From Silene noctiflora (lineage: Eukaryota; Streptophyta; Magnoliopsida; Caryophyllales; Caryophyllaceae), in contig VHZZ01000002.1 in NCBI GenBank assembly GCA_009801015.1, positions 1,080,503 through 1,125,126 on the forward strand: a stretch of DNA of 44,624 nt. The letters are read 5' to 3'. A program made the position numbers and the translations under genes. Positions 11,333 through 21,778 of the stretch are shown one piece after another (within the stretch, counting starts at the first letter, position 1; each line of letters opens with the position of its first letter). The notes below the pieces were generated by a model that was given only the letters and a program-made list of their open reading frames with translations, was not told the DNA's origin and did no database searches.

Positions 11333-13540
11333 GAATAAACACGACTCAATACGGCATCTTAAACGGCTCAAATTAAAATGTATAATACACAGTTTTCGGG
11401 ATTATAAAGTCCCACAAAAAAAATGTCCGTAAATTTTATGGATGGTTTCTCAAGTCAGACAAAATGGCCTCACAATTTTTAAGGAGCAACAGACGACATT
11501 TGAGGTTGTCGGTGTGCGATAAACCAGACTCGACAAAACTCGGATACTCGTTATAAATGGTTTACTACTTGTTATTTTGAGTTGAAATCGAATAGGTTAA
11601 CTCCTGAAGCGACCCCGGACACGTGGAAGAAAACCGGGAGAAAAAGAAACATGACTATGTACGGCCTCCCGAACAGCTTAATTTGAAGCGTATAATACAC
11701 AGTTTCGCGATTCTAGGGTGCCGGAACAAAAATGTTCGAAAATCACACGGACAATTTCTCAGGTCAGACAAAGCGGCCTCACAAATTTTGAGGAGCAACA
11801 TAGTACATTTGAGACTTTCGGTGTGCGATAAACCAATTTCGGGCGGAAATCGGATACTCGTTCTAAATGGTTTATTACTTGTTATTTTGGGCTGAAATTG
11901 AATATGGTAACTCCTAAAGCGATCCTGGACACGTTGTAGAAAACCGCGAGAAAAATAAACACAACCTGGTACGACCCCTCGAACGACTCAAATTGAACTG
12001 TATAATATACGGTTTCAGAATTCTAGGGTCCCGGAACAAAAATGTCCGTAAATCACACGAACGATGTTTGAGGTTAGACAAAGCGATCTCACAAATTTTG
12101 AGGAGCAAAAGCCGGTAAGAAATAAACCAGAATCGGGCGAAAATCGGATACTCGTTAAAAAATATTTAATACTTGTTATTTGTGGCTAAAATTGAATAGG
12201 GTAACTCCTGAAGCGATCCCAGACACGAGCTAAAAAAATCAGGAGAAAAAGAAACACGACCCAATACAACCTCTGAAACGGCTCAAATTGAAGTGTATAA
12301 TACACGGTTTTCGGGATTTTAAGGTTCCGGAACAAAAATGTCTGTAAATCACATGAACAATTTATAAGATCAGATTAAGTGACCTCACAAATTTAGAACA
12401 ACAACAGAGGACATTTAAGGCTGTCGGTGTGCGATAAACCAGTAAACGGGTGGAAATCGGATATTCGTTAAAAATGTTTAATACTTGTTATTTGGGGTTG
12501 AAATTGAACAGAGTAACTCCTAAAGCGACACCGGACACATTGTTGAAAAACCGGGAGAAAAAGATACACAACCCAGTACAGCCTCTCGAATAGCTCAATT
12601 TGAAGTGTATAATACATAATTTTCGGGATCATAAGGTTCCGGAACAAAAATCTCCTTAAATCACATGTACGATTTCTCGGGTCAGACAAAGTGGCTTCAC
12701 AAATTTTGAGGAGCAACATACGACATTTTAGGTTGCCCCTGTGCGATAAAGCAGTTTCGGCAGAAATTGAATGCTCGTTGTAAATGGTTTACTACTTGTT
12801 ATTTTGGGCTAAAATCGAATAGGTTAACTCCTGAAGCGATCCCGGACATGTTGTAAAAAACCAGGAGAAAAAGAAACGGGATCCTGTACGGCCTCCCGAA
12901 CGGCTTATCTTGAAGCGTATAATACACAGTTTCAGGATTCTAGGGTCCCGAAACAAAAATGTTTGTAAATCACACGGACAGTTTCCTATGTCAGACAAAG
13001 CGGTATCACAAATTTTGAGGAGCAACATAGTACATTTGAGGTTGTCTGTGTGCGATAAACCAGTTTCGGGCGGAAATCGGATACTCATTATAAATTGTTT
13101 ATTATTTGTTATTTTGGGCTGATATCGAATAGGGTAACTCCTAAAGCGATCTCGGACACGTTGTAGAAAACCAGGAGAAAAATAAATACGACCCTTTACG
13201 GCCTCCCGAACTACACAAATTGAAGTGTATATAAATACACGATTTCAGGATTCTAGGGTCCCGGAACAAAAATGTCCGTAAATCACACGGACGGTTTCTC
13301 AGATCAGATAAAGCCACCTCACAAATTTTGAGGAGCAACAGACGACATTTGAGGCTCCCGGAGCGCGATAAACCAATCTCAACAGAAATCGGATACTCGT
13401 TATAAACGGTTTACTACTTACTATTTGGGGCTGAAATTAAATAATGCAACTTCTAAAACGATTCCAAACACGTGATGGAAAAACCGGAAGAAAAAGAAAC
13501 AAGGTTATATGCAGCCTACCGAGCGACTTAAATTAAAGTA
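11333..13540. repeat. Satellite-like tandem array, about 7 units of about 310 bp
   Basis: The same unit returns with the landmark GTATAATAC or a variant at 11380, 11690, 12000, 12295, 12607, 12917 and 13227, giving spacings of 310, 310, 295, 312, 310 and 310 bp. Other landmarks in each unit include CCGGAACAAAAATGTCC, TCACAAATTTTGAGGAGCAA and GTGCGATAAACCAG. Units are visibly diverged from each other. The last unit fades at about 13540. Short open frames recur on both strands in the same phase in several units, but this follows from the nucleotide similarity and is not evidence of coding. The array begins about 14 bp after the Helitron terminus. Confidence 0.9.
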
Positions 13541-13776
13541 TTTATTGAAGACACTACATGCCTTATGCCTACATGACTACATCCATTCAACCCCGTATCA
13601 AAACCCGACCTAATAATGGTTGATAAACGGTGACCAAAAGATAACGTGCTTACTTTAAAGTGCAGATAACGTTAGCCCAACTAATCACCAATACGACCTT
13701 CTTGGCATCTTCCGTCGAAAAAGATGCACAAACTACTCCGTAATCACAATTTTTTTTATTTTTTTATTTTTATTTT
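13541..13776. other. Intergenic, no gene seen
   Basis: Unique-looking sequence between the satellite and a run of T5A units at about 13750-13785. No coding frame or named element was recognised. Confidence 0.4.
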
Positions 13777-13957
13777 TATTTTTTATGAGCACTGAGATTA
13801 ACTGGCAAGGGGTTGTTCTAGCTTAACCAGAGATCTCGTGTTCGAGTCCTAAGAACGCAACAATGTTGAAACTCATGAGAGAGAGCTTTACCGCCCTAGT
13901 AGTCCTACCCGGCTCGAATCCGGATTACACCGATCCGGTTTACACCAAAAAAAAATA
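13777..13957 (+). mobile_element. Probable tRNA-derived SINE
   Basis: The sequence carries a good pol III B box (GTGTTCGAGTCC, about 13848-13859), an A-box-like segment about 45 bases upstream (CTGGCAAGGGG), a SINE-like GAGAGCTTTACCGCCC stretch, and an A-rich tail ending near 13957. Both sides are low-complexity T/A runs, so a target duplication cannot be read. It lies about 200 bp upstream of the bZIP uORFs and may overlap that promoter. Confidence 0.55.
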
Positions 13958-14154
13958 AAAAAATCCCCCGTTTTTATAAAACCACACACATACCACTCCG
14001 GATTTTCTTTCCGCATTTTATCAACTTGCCCTCCTATTTCCCCAATTTTCTTCCCCTTTAAGATAAGCTTTTCCTTCTTTCTCTTCATCAACAACTTTTT
14101 CGATCAAAATCCCTAATTTTACATACTTCGATTATCAATTTCAATTCAATCTTC

Positions 14155-14178
14155 ATGTTTCTTAATCAGCCTTCATGA
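14155..14178 (+). CDS. uORF1 in the bZIP leader (7 codons)
   Basis: A short upstream reading frame encoding MFLNQPS. Its TGA overlaps the ATG of uORF2 as ATGA at 14175-14178. It precedes the conserved sucrose-control uORF in another frame, a layout that would tune how many ribosomes reach uORF2. Confidence 0.6.
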   Translation: MFLNQPS

Positions 14179-14261
14179 GTTACCAAATCCAGATGCGTCG
14201 GATTCGTATCCTCCATTCTTTTTCCGTTGTTTTCCTCCATTATTTCTACGTTTTCTCATGA
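14175..14261 (+). CDS. uORF2: sucrose-control (SC) peptide of a group S1 bZIP
   Basis: A 28-codon upstream reading frame whose C-terminal part reads SFSVVFLHYFYVFS and then stops. This matches the SC-peptide of group S1 bZIP leaders (SFSVVFLYWFYVFS in Arabidopsis bZIP11). From the known biology, the nascent peptide stalls ribosomes when sucrose is high and so represses translation of the main frame. An internal in-frame ATG gives a 22-residue alternative. The stop is 115 nt before the main ATG, with no other ATG between. Two substitutions in the core (HYF where Arabidopsis has YWF) may affect stalling strength; that part is inference. Confidence 0.9.
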   Translation: MSYQIQMRRIRILHSFSVVFLHYFYVFS

Positions 14262-14376
14262 ATTAATCGTTTCAATCGATTTAGGTATAATTATCATTTC
14301 TAGATTTTATTAATTTTACGAAAAAAAAAAGCAATTAATTTGACGATCAGATCAATTACGAATTACGATTTACGAA

Positions 14377-14739
14377 ATGGACGATCGAAAGCGAAAGAGG
14401 ATGACATCAAACCGAGAATCAGCGCGTCGATCGAGGATGAGGAAGCAGCAACATATGGAGGAATTGATCGAGCAAACGAACAATCTCAAGGTTGAAAATG
14501 ATATGCTGTTGAAGAGAATAGATGCGGTGTCGCAGGTTTATGCAGGTTTCGAGTCGGAAAATAATGTTTTGAGAGCTCAGATTATGGAGCTTACTGATCG
14601 ATTATGCTCTCTGAATTCCGTGCTGCAGATTGTTGAAGAAGTTAGCGGATTGAGTATGGAAATTCCGGAGATTCCTGACGCTTTGCTCGAACCGTGGCAG
14701 CTGCCTTTCCCTGTGCAGCCTGCTCCTAATGCATTTTAA
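14377..14739 (+). CDS. bZIP53: Group S1 bZIP transcription factor, bZIP53-like
   Basis: An intronless 120-aa basic leucine zipper protein. The basic region at residues 4-22 has the N-x7-R core (N12, R20) in NRESARRSR, followed by a zipper with heptad positions L30, L37, L44, V51, F58, L65, L72 and L79. The segment NNVLRAQ with ELTDRL and LNSVL, and the C-terminal EIPD...PWQLPFPVQP block, resemble Arabidopsis bZIP53, which heterodimerises with group C bZIPs and controls low-energy and seed-maturation genes. The N-terminus is shorter than in Arabidopsis bZIP53 by roughly 20 residues; the first ATG after uORF2 was used as start. Regulation by sucrose through uORF2 is expected. Orthology within S1 is likely but not proven. 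Confidence 0.9.
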   Translation: MDDRKRKRMTSNRESARRSRMRKQQHMEELIEQTNNLKVENDMLLKRIDAVSQVYAGFESENNVLRAQIMELTDRLCSLNSVLQIVEEVSGLSMEIPEIPDALLEPWQLPFPVQPAPNAF

Positions 14740-16316
14740 TGGTGGAATATTGGAATTGGATTGTTGTATTGGTGGTAGTTTATTTAAGGATGTGGTGTAT
14801 TGTGTGATTTTAAAGTTAATGTTTGTTGTTGTTAGTATTAGTATTTTCCCGTTCCATTGAATTGTATACGTTTTTTAATCGAATATTTTGAATAATGTGT
14901 ACAACTAAAGGGAACGGATTTAGTACTCCTGTGTTTGATTTAATGTTATGTAATGTAATCTAGTTGTTGCCTCAATGGATTGGTGTTGTAATATGTTAAA
15001 TATGAATGAATGATTGTGTGATTTTCGATGTCCGATCTCGGATACTATGACTTGTGTTGCAAATAGTGATTGCATATATGTTGAATGCACCTGTGGAAGC
15101 AGGTGTTCTTTGGTGATTACTTGGTGTGGAATGTGTCTCAATATATCACACTATTGTCGCGGGTCAGGCGCATAATCAACTGCACTGTTAATGCTGATGA
15201 GTTCCGAACCTAGGTCTACAATGAATGTAATCCATCTATAGCTCCGACACCAATTATAAAACAATTATAAAACGAAACCCAGCTAAAAATCATCTCCCTT
15301 CACAGTTCTTACATCCAATTATGACAGTTCTTACATCAAATAACTCGACTTTTAACTATAACCATATATCCTAGCACCATTAGCGATGTGGCGACAGCAG
15401 CAAGAACAGGTGATCAGCTCATTAGACACGGCAAAGCTGATGAGATGCAGAATATCCAAGCGGAAGCCAGCAAAAAAGGCGAGAGAAAACAAGCAGCACA
15501 TTGGAAGAATGCATTTATAATCAGTGCTCTACAGCAACACATCCATGGATTAGAATGTGCGATCGATCAGGTCTAAGGTTGCCATGATTCAGAATCTTTG
15601 TCACCAGCAGTTGATGCCTGATGGATGTTTGTCTAATGGCCACAGATATCCGTGATCATATGATGGCACCACTTGTAGATGCCCATGGGAACCCTGTTGA
15701 TGCCCGCAGAGACAATGTCAGTTCGCCAAGGGACACTGAACATTGTTTCAGCAAGGTCTTTTGAGTATTACTGGATCACTTTGCAAAAGGAAACATCTCT
15801 CATTTAGCAGGATAAGTCGACCTTCTATCCGGTAATTTGCTTTGTCGAGGATATTGTCAGCCAAAACCACATTTCTTTTGTACATGGGTAGGTCGCCATT
15901 AGAGGAAGTTCTCCTGTTTTTTTGTTTCTGTAGGAAAACTTAGCATTGCTAGAATATAGGTTGTCTGAACGTCTATAATCCGGTTATTTGTTTGTAATTC
16001 AGGTTCTTTCAATGAAGTTTCTCCTACAACTTGTGATAAGATATATATGGGTTTAAGGCCATTGTAAATAATTGGCTTACCACAGCTTACAGTTTCACAC
16101 TGTAATATGCGCATTATAATGCAGTATGCAGTATGCAGTATGCAGTAAGGTAGAGCAAGAACAGCATATACAGACTAAGCTGTTTTTTTATACTGAATTC
16201 CAACCGATTTTGTAAATATAACTGTTTATAGCAGTCGCAAATTAACGCGTTTCTAGTAGTACATAAAACACATAAATGTATACAATATTATCATAAAACA
16301 GGATAAATGCGCGAAA
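14740..16316. other. Intergenic: bZIP 3' UTR and unrecognised sequence
   Basis: The first few hundred bases are probably the 3' UTR of the bZIP mRNA. A 62-codon open frame at 15388-15576 (+) has no family I recognise, and the following 300 bases, read on the minus strand, give short protein-like stretches I could not name; it may be an old gene fragment. A short repeat of GCAGTAT lies at about 16120-16146. Confidence 0.35.
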
Positions 16317-16682
16317 TTAATTATCATAAGTCCTGCACTCAGCAGTCTCAGGATTATCTTGACAGTAAGTCTCAAGAGGGTCCTTAGGCTTAGTCTTATC
16401 CCTAGCATGGCTAGCCGCGGCACTAACTTCCTCAACCTCATCCCAAGCCGCAACACACTCACCACTCTCAGGATTCTCTGAACACGTCTCCTGAGCCGTC
16501 TTAATGCTTTGCTCAATACTCTCAGCAAGCTTATCCGGTGTTGCATGAACCGCGACCTTCCGGACCTGCCTAGAGTACGTAACCATGTTAGCTAACCTTG
16601 TTGGTGCTTCAACATTTGTACAAGCTGGCTTGCTTGGTAGCAACACCTTTGAATTCATTGCAAAAATGCTCATGCTACCCAT
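16317..16682 (-). CDS. CP12: Chloroplast CP12 protein
   Basis: A 121-aa redox-sensitive, intrinsically disordered protein that links GAPDH and phosphoribulokinase into an inactive complex in the dark, so it switches the Calvin-Benson cycle. Residues 1 to about 46 look like a transit peptide (rich in S, K, V, A; few acidic residues). The mature part carries the CP12 core AWDEVEE (about 79-85) and the two cysteine pairs that form the regulatory disulfides: C67/C76 in CSENPESGEC and C107/C116 in CQDNPETAEC. It ends in the typical TYDN tail that inserts in GAPDH. The gene is intronless, as is common. A TATATC stretch lies about 40 bp upstream on the minus strand, and a TTTTA repeat begins a few bases before the ATG. 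Confidence 0.95.
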   Translation of the reverse strand: MGSMSIFAMNSKVLLPSKPACTNVEAPTRLANMVTYSRQVRKVAVHATPDKLAESIEQSIKTAQETCSENPESGECVAAWDEVEEVSAAASHARDKTKPKDPLETYCQDNPETAECRTYDN

Positions 16683-16684
16683 AT

Positions 16685-16717
16685 TTTTTTATTTTTATTT
16701 TTATTTTTATTTTTATG
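16685..16717. repeat. (TTTTA)n microsatellite in the CP12 leader
   Basis: About five TTTTTA-type units in a row, immediately upstream of the CP12 start codon on the minus strand. On the transcript this is an A-rich leader (TAAAA repeats), so length variation here could matter for the 5' UTR. Confidence 0.8.
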
Positions 16718-17219
16718 AGGATATATTAAGAAGGCAAGAAAGGATACAAGTTATGGTAATATATGTGGTATGGGAATGAAACGGGTGGATATGATCTTCA
16801 TTACAAGTTGTGGTTAATTGGATTGTTTGGATGATATTTTTGTCTTGTATTTGGATTTAGTGTTTGATTTTTGTTTTGTTTGCATTGCATTGGTTTTGGA
16901 TGATCTAGGTGTGGTAATCCTTAATTGAATTGATTTTTCTATTTTTTTTATTACGTCACTCCGACACTTCGCTTTAGTTACAGGTCGCGTGTCTGACACA
17001 ATATTTTGACACTTTATTTTTTATCAAACGATTGAAAATTTGAAGAAAAATAACCAAATCTGACACACCAATACATATAAGACACGACACTTCTCATACG
17101 AGTCAGAGAAACATAGTTTTTTTATTACTAGTTGATTTTTTTTTCTTCCTACGTAAATAAATATTGGTATGTCAAATACGGTTATTTTGACGTATAAGTA
17201 CTACCTCCATAAATTTAGG
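16718..17219. other. CP12 upstream region, no gene seen
   Basis: A/T-rich sequence holding the CP12 promoter on the minus strand. The words GACAC and CGACAC recur between 16955 and 17100, but no defined element could be delimited. Confidence 0.35.
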
Positions 17220-17475
17220 TACTACATATCATATCAAATGCCAAAATCAAGCTAACAAATGAATTCTATTTGAAGACAATCCACAATGAAGCCAACAAAG
17301 TTGCCGACTTTATGACTTCTATTGGACATTCATGTCCAACTCTCTCAAGGTGGTTTGAAAGCCGGTGGCTTCAACTTACCTCTATCATTCGAAAGGATGA
17401 GATAGGTTGGTCTTACCTTAGGGGATCAATCTAGTTTTATTTCCTTATCAAAAAAAAAAAAAAACAAAAAAAAAT
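17220..17475 (+). pseudogene. 5'-truncated LINE, RNase H-like 3' end with poly(A)
   Basis: An open stretch ending at TAG (17432-17434) reads TIHNEANKVADFMTSIGHSC and then SRWFESRWLQL. The NEAN-VADFM-IG pattern is the C-terminal RNase H motif found in plant L1-type LINEs (consensus like REAN-xAD-LA-xG). A spacer and an A-rich tail (about 17450-17474) follow, as expected for the 3' end of a LINE. Everything 5' of the RNase H end is missing, the usual result of incomplete reverse transcription. No clear target duplication was found. Confidence 0.7.
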
Positions 17476-18028
17476 GTCACATTTGTTATAAAAATCAACC
17501 TAATTGTGGAAAAAAATCCACAATATCTCCATCCTTATATTATGGTCCTTTACATGTTCATTTCCATTTCCTTCCAACATGCACCAAACTTTACCTATTT
17601 TATCAAAATATTTGTAATTTTGTATGCATAATCACCAACTTATCACTTGAATCCCTCACCTATTTACAACTACTTTTTAAGAAATTAAAGAAATATATTA
17701 TACACAAATTAAAATACAATCCTCTTTTCATGTGATTGCTAGATTAAGTGTATATTTGATTTGCGAGTATAGAAAGTAATCCGTTTCTTTTACAACAAAT
17801 CAGCATATAAATATGTATTCAACTAGTTTAGATGATAAAAGCATGAGCGGTAGTATTCATGATAAAGACTTTTGTTCGCCACATTATTCTCGTCTTCTTA
17901 TCTTAAAAAATACTCGTATAAAAATTCCATAGAATACGAGAGAATACTATTCATCCATAACCCGATTTCAAAGTCAAGTTTTCCCTCCTACAAATACTAC
18001 AGAAAGCCAAACAGAGGCAACAGAAAAA
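17476..18028. other. Upstream region of the strictosidine-synthase-like gene
   Basis: A/T-rich with no gene. It probably holds the promoter of the gene starting at 18029. No repeat boundaries were recognised. Confidence 0.35.
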
Positions 18029-19437
18029 ATGGGTTGCATATCCTGTATATTCTCCACAAAATTCCTGCTCTCAATCCTTCTACTCTCAGCCATTCCCATA
18101 GGCATTCTCATCGGCCTCGAGAGAGCCCCGCCTTCAACCCACGTGTACCAATACCATAGCAACAGCTGGCTTAGGGAATGTGTCAAGTGGGACCATCTAG
18201 GTAGTCGCTTCATTGTCTCCTACTTGGAGGGAGGCGTAGGGGTGGTCAATGTTCCTGACCGTCAGGAGGGTACTGATCATGCTGTACTCGATGAAATCAC
18301 AGTCGTTAAAGATGCTGACCTTGCAGGAAATGCGTCTGTGGGCATTGTCATTGATCGGCCTCGTAACAGGTTGCTGGTTGTTATGGCGGATGTCATTGGG
18401 AATCGGTATGGTGGACTTGCTGCGTATGATCTTTCCTCTTGGAAACGCTTGTTCATTACTCACCTCAGTGGCCCTGGTATGGTTATATTTTACGTTTTAC
18501 CTTTTTACAGAGTTCCGAAATTGTTTTGTTCAGTTTGCTCAGTATATATGTAGTGTTGAAATGTAAAATTTATCAGATTCGAAAGCTTGTAATTATAGAT
18601 TGTATTGAAATACCAGTCGTAATAATCGACATCATCAAATGTGAAGGTAAATCACAGAGTCGGTTCAGACTTGTTCAACTCATTCTGTTTCGAAATGACG
18701 GTCTTATTTTGAGCAAAACATGTCTGTTTAGCAGTATAATTTTTACTTGTGCTGTGAAGTGGTTGAGACATGCATTCATTGACTGCAAGTTTTAGCATTT
18801 GGGTACTGCAAAACCTGTTATGTGCTTTCAGTTCGTGTTGAGTCGATTTTGTGAAGATTTCCTTACAATTGTAAAGTTTTGTGCAGATGAAGAAAAAACA
18901 CTGGCAGATGATGTAGCGGTAGACGATGAAGGTAACGCCTACGTGACCGATGCAAAAACAAGCAAGATTTGGAAGGTGAATGTTGATGGGAAACTGTTGT
19001 CAACTATAACAAGTCCACTTTTCACATTCAAAGAATGGTACAAAAATTTGATAGCCCTTAACGGAATTGTGTACCACCCTGACGGTTACTTGCTCGTAAT
19101 TCACACGACTTCCGGGACATTGTTCAAGATTGACCTAAAAAAAGGGGACGAGTCGATTAAGTTAGTCAAAATAGTGACCGGGTCACTCGTGTTAGGAGAC
19201 GGTCTAGAGCTCCTGTCTCCGACTAAGCTTGTTGTTGCTGGGAACCCGTCTGGACGGCTGCTAGAAAGTTCAGATGGTTGGGAAACTGCATCAGTGACAG
19301 GTAAATTTTGGGGGCCGGTGCATCGGCTTACCACAGCAGCGACAGTGAAGGATGGGAAAGTGTACTTGAGTTGTTTGTTTGGGCTGGGTTACCCCAAGAG
19401 AAAACACGTCCTTGTGGAAGCCGATTTCAAAAACTAA
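18029..19437 (+). CDS. Strictosidine synthase-like / SMP-30 (calcium-dependent phosphotriesterase) superfamily protein
   Basis: Two exons, 18029-18476 and 18887-19437, join G|AT in frame and give 332 aa. The N-terminus (residues about 10-30, FLLSILLLSAIPIGILIGL) is one hydrophobic segment, a signal anchor or signal peptide. The rest reads as a six-bladed beta-propeller of the SMP-30/gluconolactonase type, with DDVAVDDEGNAYVTDA and LNGIVYHPDGYLLVIHT as blade signatures. Plants have several such proteins of unknown substrate; the name does not imply alkaloid synthesis, and no catalytic glutamate of true strictosidine synthase was identified. It most likely acts in the ER lumen, vacuole or apoplast. 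Confidence 0.85.
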
Positions 19438-20409
19438 ATTCATCGGAAATTACGAATCTCAGTGTCACAATGTGTTCAATTTTGTTAACATCATGACAGT
19501 ACAACTGTCTGAGCTAATAGGGACACATACTGTTCGTTTTGGGTGATTAGGTTGATTTGTGTTCCGTTTTTATTGGTCCGCTCTATCTGATTGATTAAGT
19601 TAATCTTAGTTATCAAGTTCTTTAGTTTCAGTTTCATATCCTAGCATCTTTCGACCCTTAATTTAAACTTACAGTTCCGATCAGAAAGAGTCGAAAGCAG
19701 ATTAGAAAGACGGTTTTATAGGAAAACAGATGAGGATCAAAGTGTAAGACGAGACAGTTAAAAATACTACTCGTCTACTCCACAGTAAGTCTGATATTGT
19801 GAAGAAAACAACTTTAACGACACACCGTCTTTGATCATATACGTTTTTACAGAAAATGGTTTAGTCCATCTTATCACACGACAGTTTTACTCTCGAGTCA
19901 TAAGCAAGAAAATGAACGGATGCAGATCATCCTTGACTAGAACTTGTTGCAGTCTTAATCTATGAATATGCGTATCAGCATTCAGCAGCCGGCAGCAAAC
20001 AACATCAGATTATTGCATTCCTTACCAAACCAACAACTACTTCTCTTAGCATTCACCCTACCACATCTTTCTCAATTTCAGACAATGACATTTCAAACAA
20101 GCCAATTTCCGAACTTCAACTCGACAATTTGACCGTTTCTACAAGAAGTTATAGCAACGCCTGATCAGATACATCAACTGGCAAAAGGTTAATCTAGCGA
20201 ATGCAACCATGTTAATACTCGGAAGCCAGAACAGAGAAAACTAATTGTGATCAGACGAAGTCTGTCAGTTAAAGGTTATATTTGTATTAATTCACATCTT
20301 ACAATTATAACTATTCAAAAGTGTGATTGTACAAATCTGGAATATTTGGCAGAAAGAAAATTTGATGAATATAAGAAAAAAAAAAAAAAAAAAAAAAAAG
20401 AGAAATCCA
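19438..20409. other. Intergenic between convergent genes
   Basis: This holds the 3' UTR of the strictosidine-synthase-like gene and, on the other strand, the 3' UTR of the membrane protein gene. A pure A run of about 23 bases lies at 20377-20399. No coding sequence or transposon end was recognised. Confidence 0.4.
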
Positions 20410-21252
20410 TCAAACTTTATCTTCAACCTCAAGAACAGAATCTTGTTCATCAACTACATCTCTACAAAAGAATTTCATACAGAACCACATAAAACCCTTC
20501 AAAATCCGAGTCATTCCGATCGCAACCGTCAAATAATACAGCCACAACCCAAGAAAATCACCCAACCCAACTTTCATCATCATATCCCTCTTAACCTCCA
20601 CAACAACAACCAAAGACTCCACCTCGTCTCTCAACCTCAACCACGACAACACAGCAAAACAACCGGCCAAGGCCCACTTCTCAGCCCATTTCTCCTCCCT
20701 AGGCCCACCATACACCGTGTCATCCACTACCGGCCTTACAATTGTCCTAGACCAATGAATCATAGTCTCATGTAAGCCTACAAAGAAGACCAACTTACTT
20801 AACATCGACCTTCCGTCACCAAACCCTGCACCATCAACCCCTGCATTTATAGTCGCCTCGATTCCTAACCCTACCCATACTTGCAAGGTGCATAGCAGTA
20901 TCCATGCCGCATGGATACGCGGCCGAAATATTGGCCCCGGCAGCTCAGTTAGCAAGCTAATCCTCCCTGTTAACCCGTGGATTAACGCGGCTAAACTAAC
21001 AATTAGTAACAGAGCATGTAGAAGATTTGGACTAGTGTGTAGGAAAATAGAGTAAAGAAATGTTTTCGGAGGCGTAATTGATACTAAAGATATAAGATAA
21101 CGAGCACTTGATAATCTTGCTAACAGAAGAAATGACAGAGGTAACAATAAACTAAGAAGAGTAATAGAAATTATGTAAAATGGTCGAACCAAATTCGGAT
21201 ATCCGAAAATAACTTCGGAATTTATGATCTTTTCCTTCTTTTGCCATCCCAT
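20410..21252 (-). CDS. Unrecognised multi-pass membrane protein
   Basis: An intronless 280-aa open frame starting MGWQKKEK. It has about five or six hydrophobic segments: residues about 21-47 (FYIISITLLSLLLPLSFLLL), 62-92, 112-135, 147-165 and 230-255. Conserved-looking features include LPGPIFRPRIHAAW, GLHETMIHWSRT and DDTVYGG. I cannot name a family from memory; it looks like a plant-specific membrane protein, and the codon use and length make it a real gene. A Stowaway MITE sits about 130 bp upstream of its start codon. Confidence 0.8.
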   Translation of the reverse strand: MGWQKKEKIINSEVIFGYPNLVRPFYIISITLLSLLLPLSFLLLARLSSARYLISLVSITPPKTFLYSIFLHTSPNLLHALLLIVSLAALIHGLTGRISLLTELPGPIFRPRIHAAWILLCTLQVWVGLGIEATINAGVDGAGFGDGRSMLSKLVFFVGLHETMIHWSRTIVRPVVDDTVYGGPREEKWAEKWALAGCFAVLSWLRLRDEVESLVVVVEVKRDMMMKVGLGDFLGLWLYYLTVAIGMTRILKGFMWFCMKFFCRDVVDEQDSVLEVEDKV

Positions 21253-21382
21253 ATTTTGAATATCGAAAAAGAAGAAGAATTATATGAAGAAAACTTGTTT
21301 AAATGAAAAGGGAATATGAAATGGAAAGAATATATATGAAAAATGAAGGTAGGTGGGAAAGAGCAGGTAAAGTAGTTTACTA

Positions 21383-21575
21383 CTCCCTCCGTCCCGGTCA
21401 TTTACTGTCCTTTTCTATTTTTGGGTGTCTCGGTCAATTGTTGTCCTTTCTATTTTAGGATTGTATTTGATGAGTAATTTGATCTGTGTCATGTTATAAT
21501 TGACTCTCTCTTCTTTCTTTGGTCTTTGTGCCAAAACCAAAGGACAACAATTGACCATGACCGGGACGGAGGGAG
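21383..21575. mobile_element. Stowaway (Tc1/mariner-type) MITE
   Basis: A 193-bp element with terminal inverted repeats CTCCCTCCGTCCCGG and CCGGGACGGAGGGAG, flanked by TA at 21381-21382 and 21576-21577. Inner arms also pair (GGTCAATTGTTGTCC with GGACAACAATTGACC). It is in the promoter region of the minus-strand membrane protein gene. Confidence 0.92.
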
Positions 21576-21778
21576 TAGTTGTCACGATTATGTATATTTT
21601 AGTTGACTTGAATTAATCAAACTATAAACTACTCTATAATTAACGTAAAAAACAATATTATAATTTGGTAGCAAGTAGCAATTTTGTTAGCTGCTGTATT
21701 TTGATTAGTTGATTATGATTTCGATATGATTTTCATTTTATTTTGTGTCTCATCTTTTATCTCATATAAGGAATACTA

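Noticed and set aside
11623-13338. Several 60-100 codon open frames in the satellite
   Set aside because: They repeat with the tandem unit on both strands and match no protein family; nucleotide similarity is enough to explain them.
16253-16546. Arginine/leucine-rich frame antisense-register to CP12
   Set aside because: Same strand, other frame of the CP12 gene. The cysteine pairs and the AWDEVEE motif identify the correct frame.
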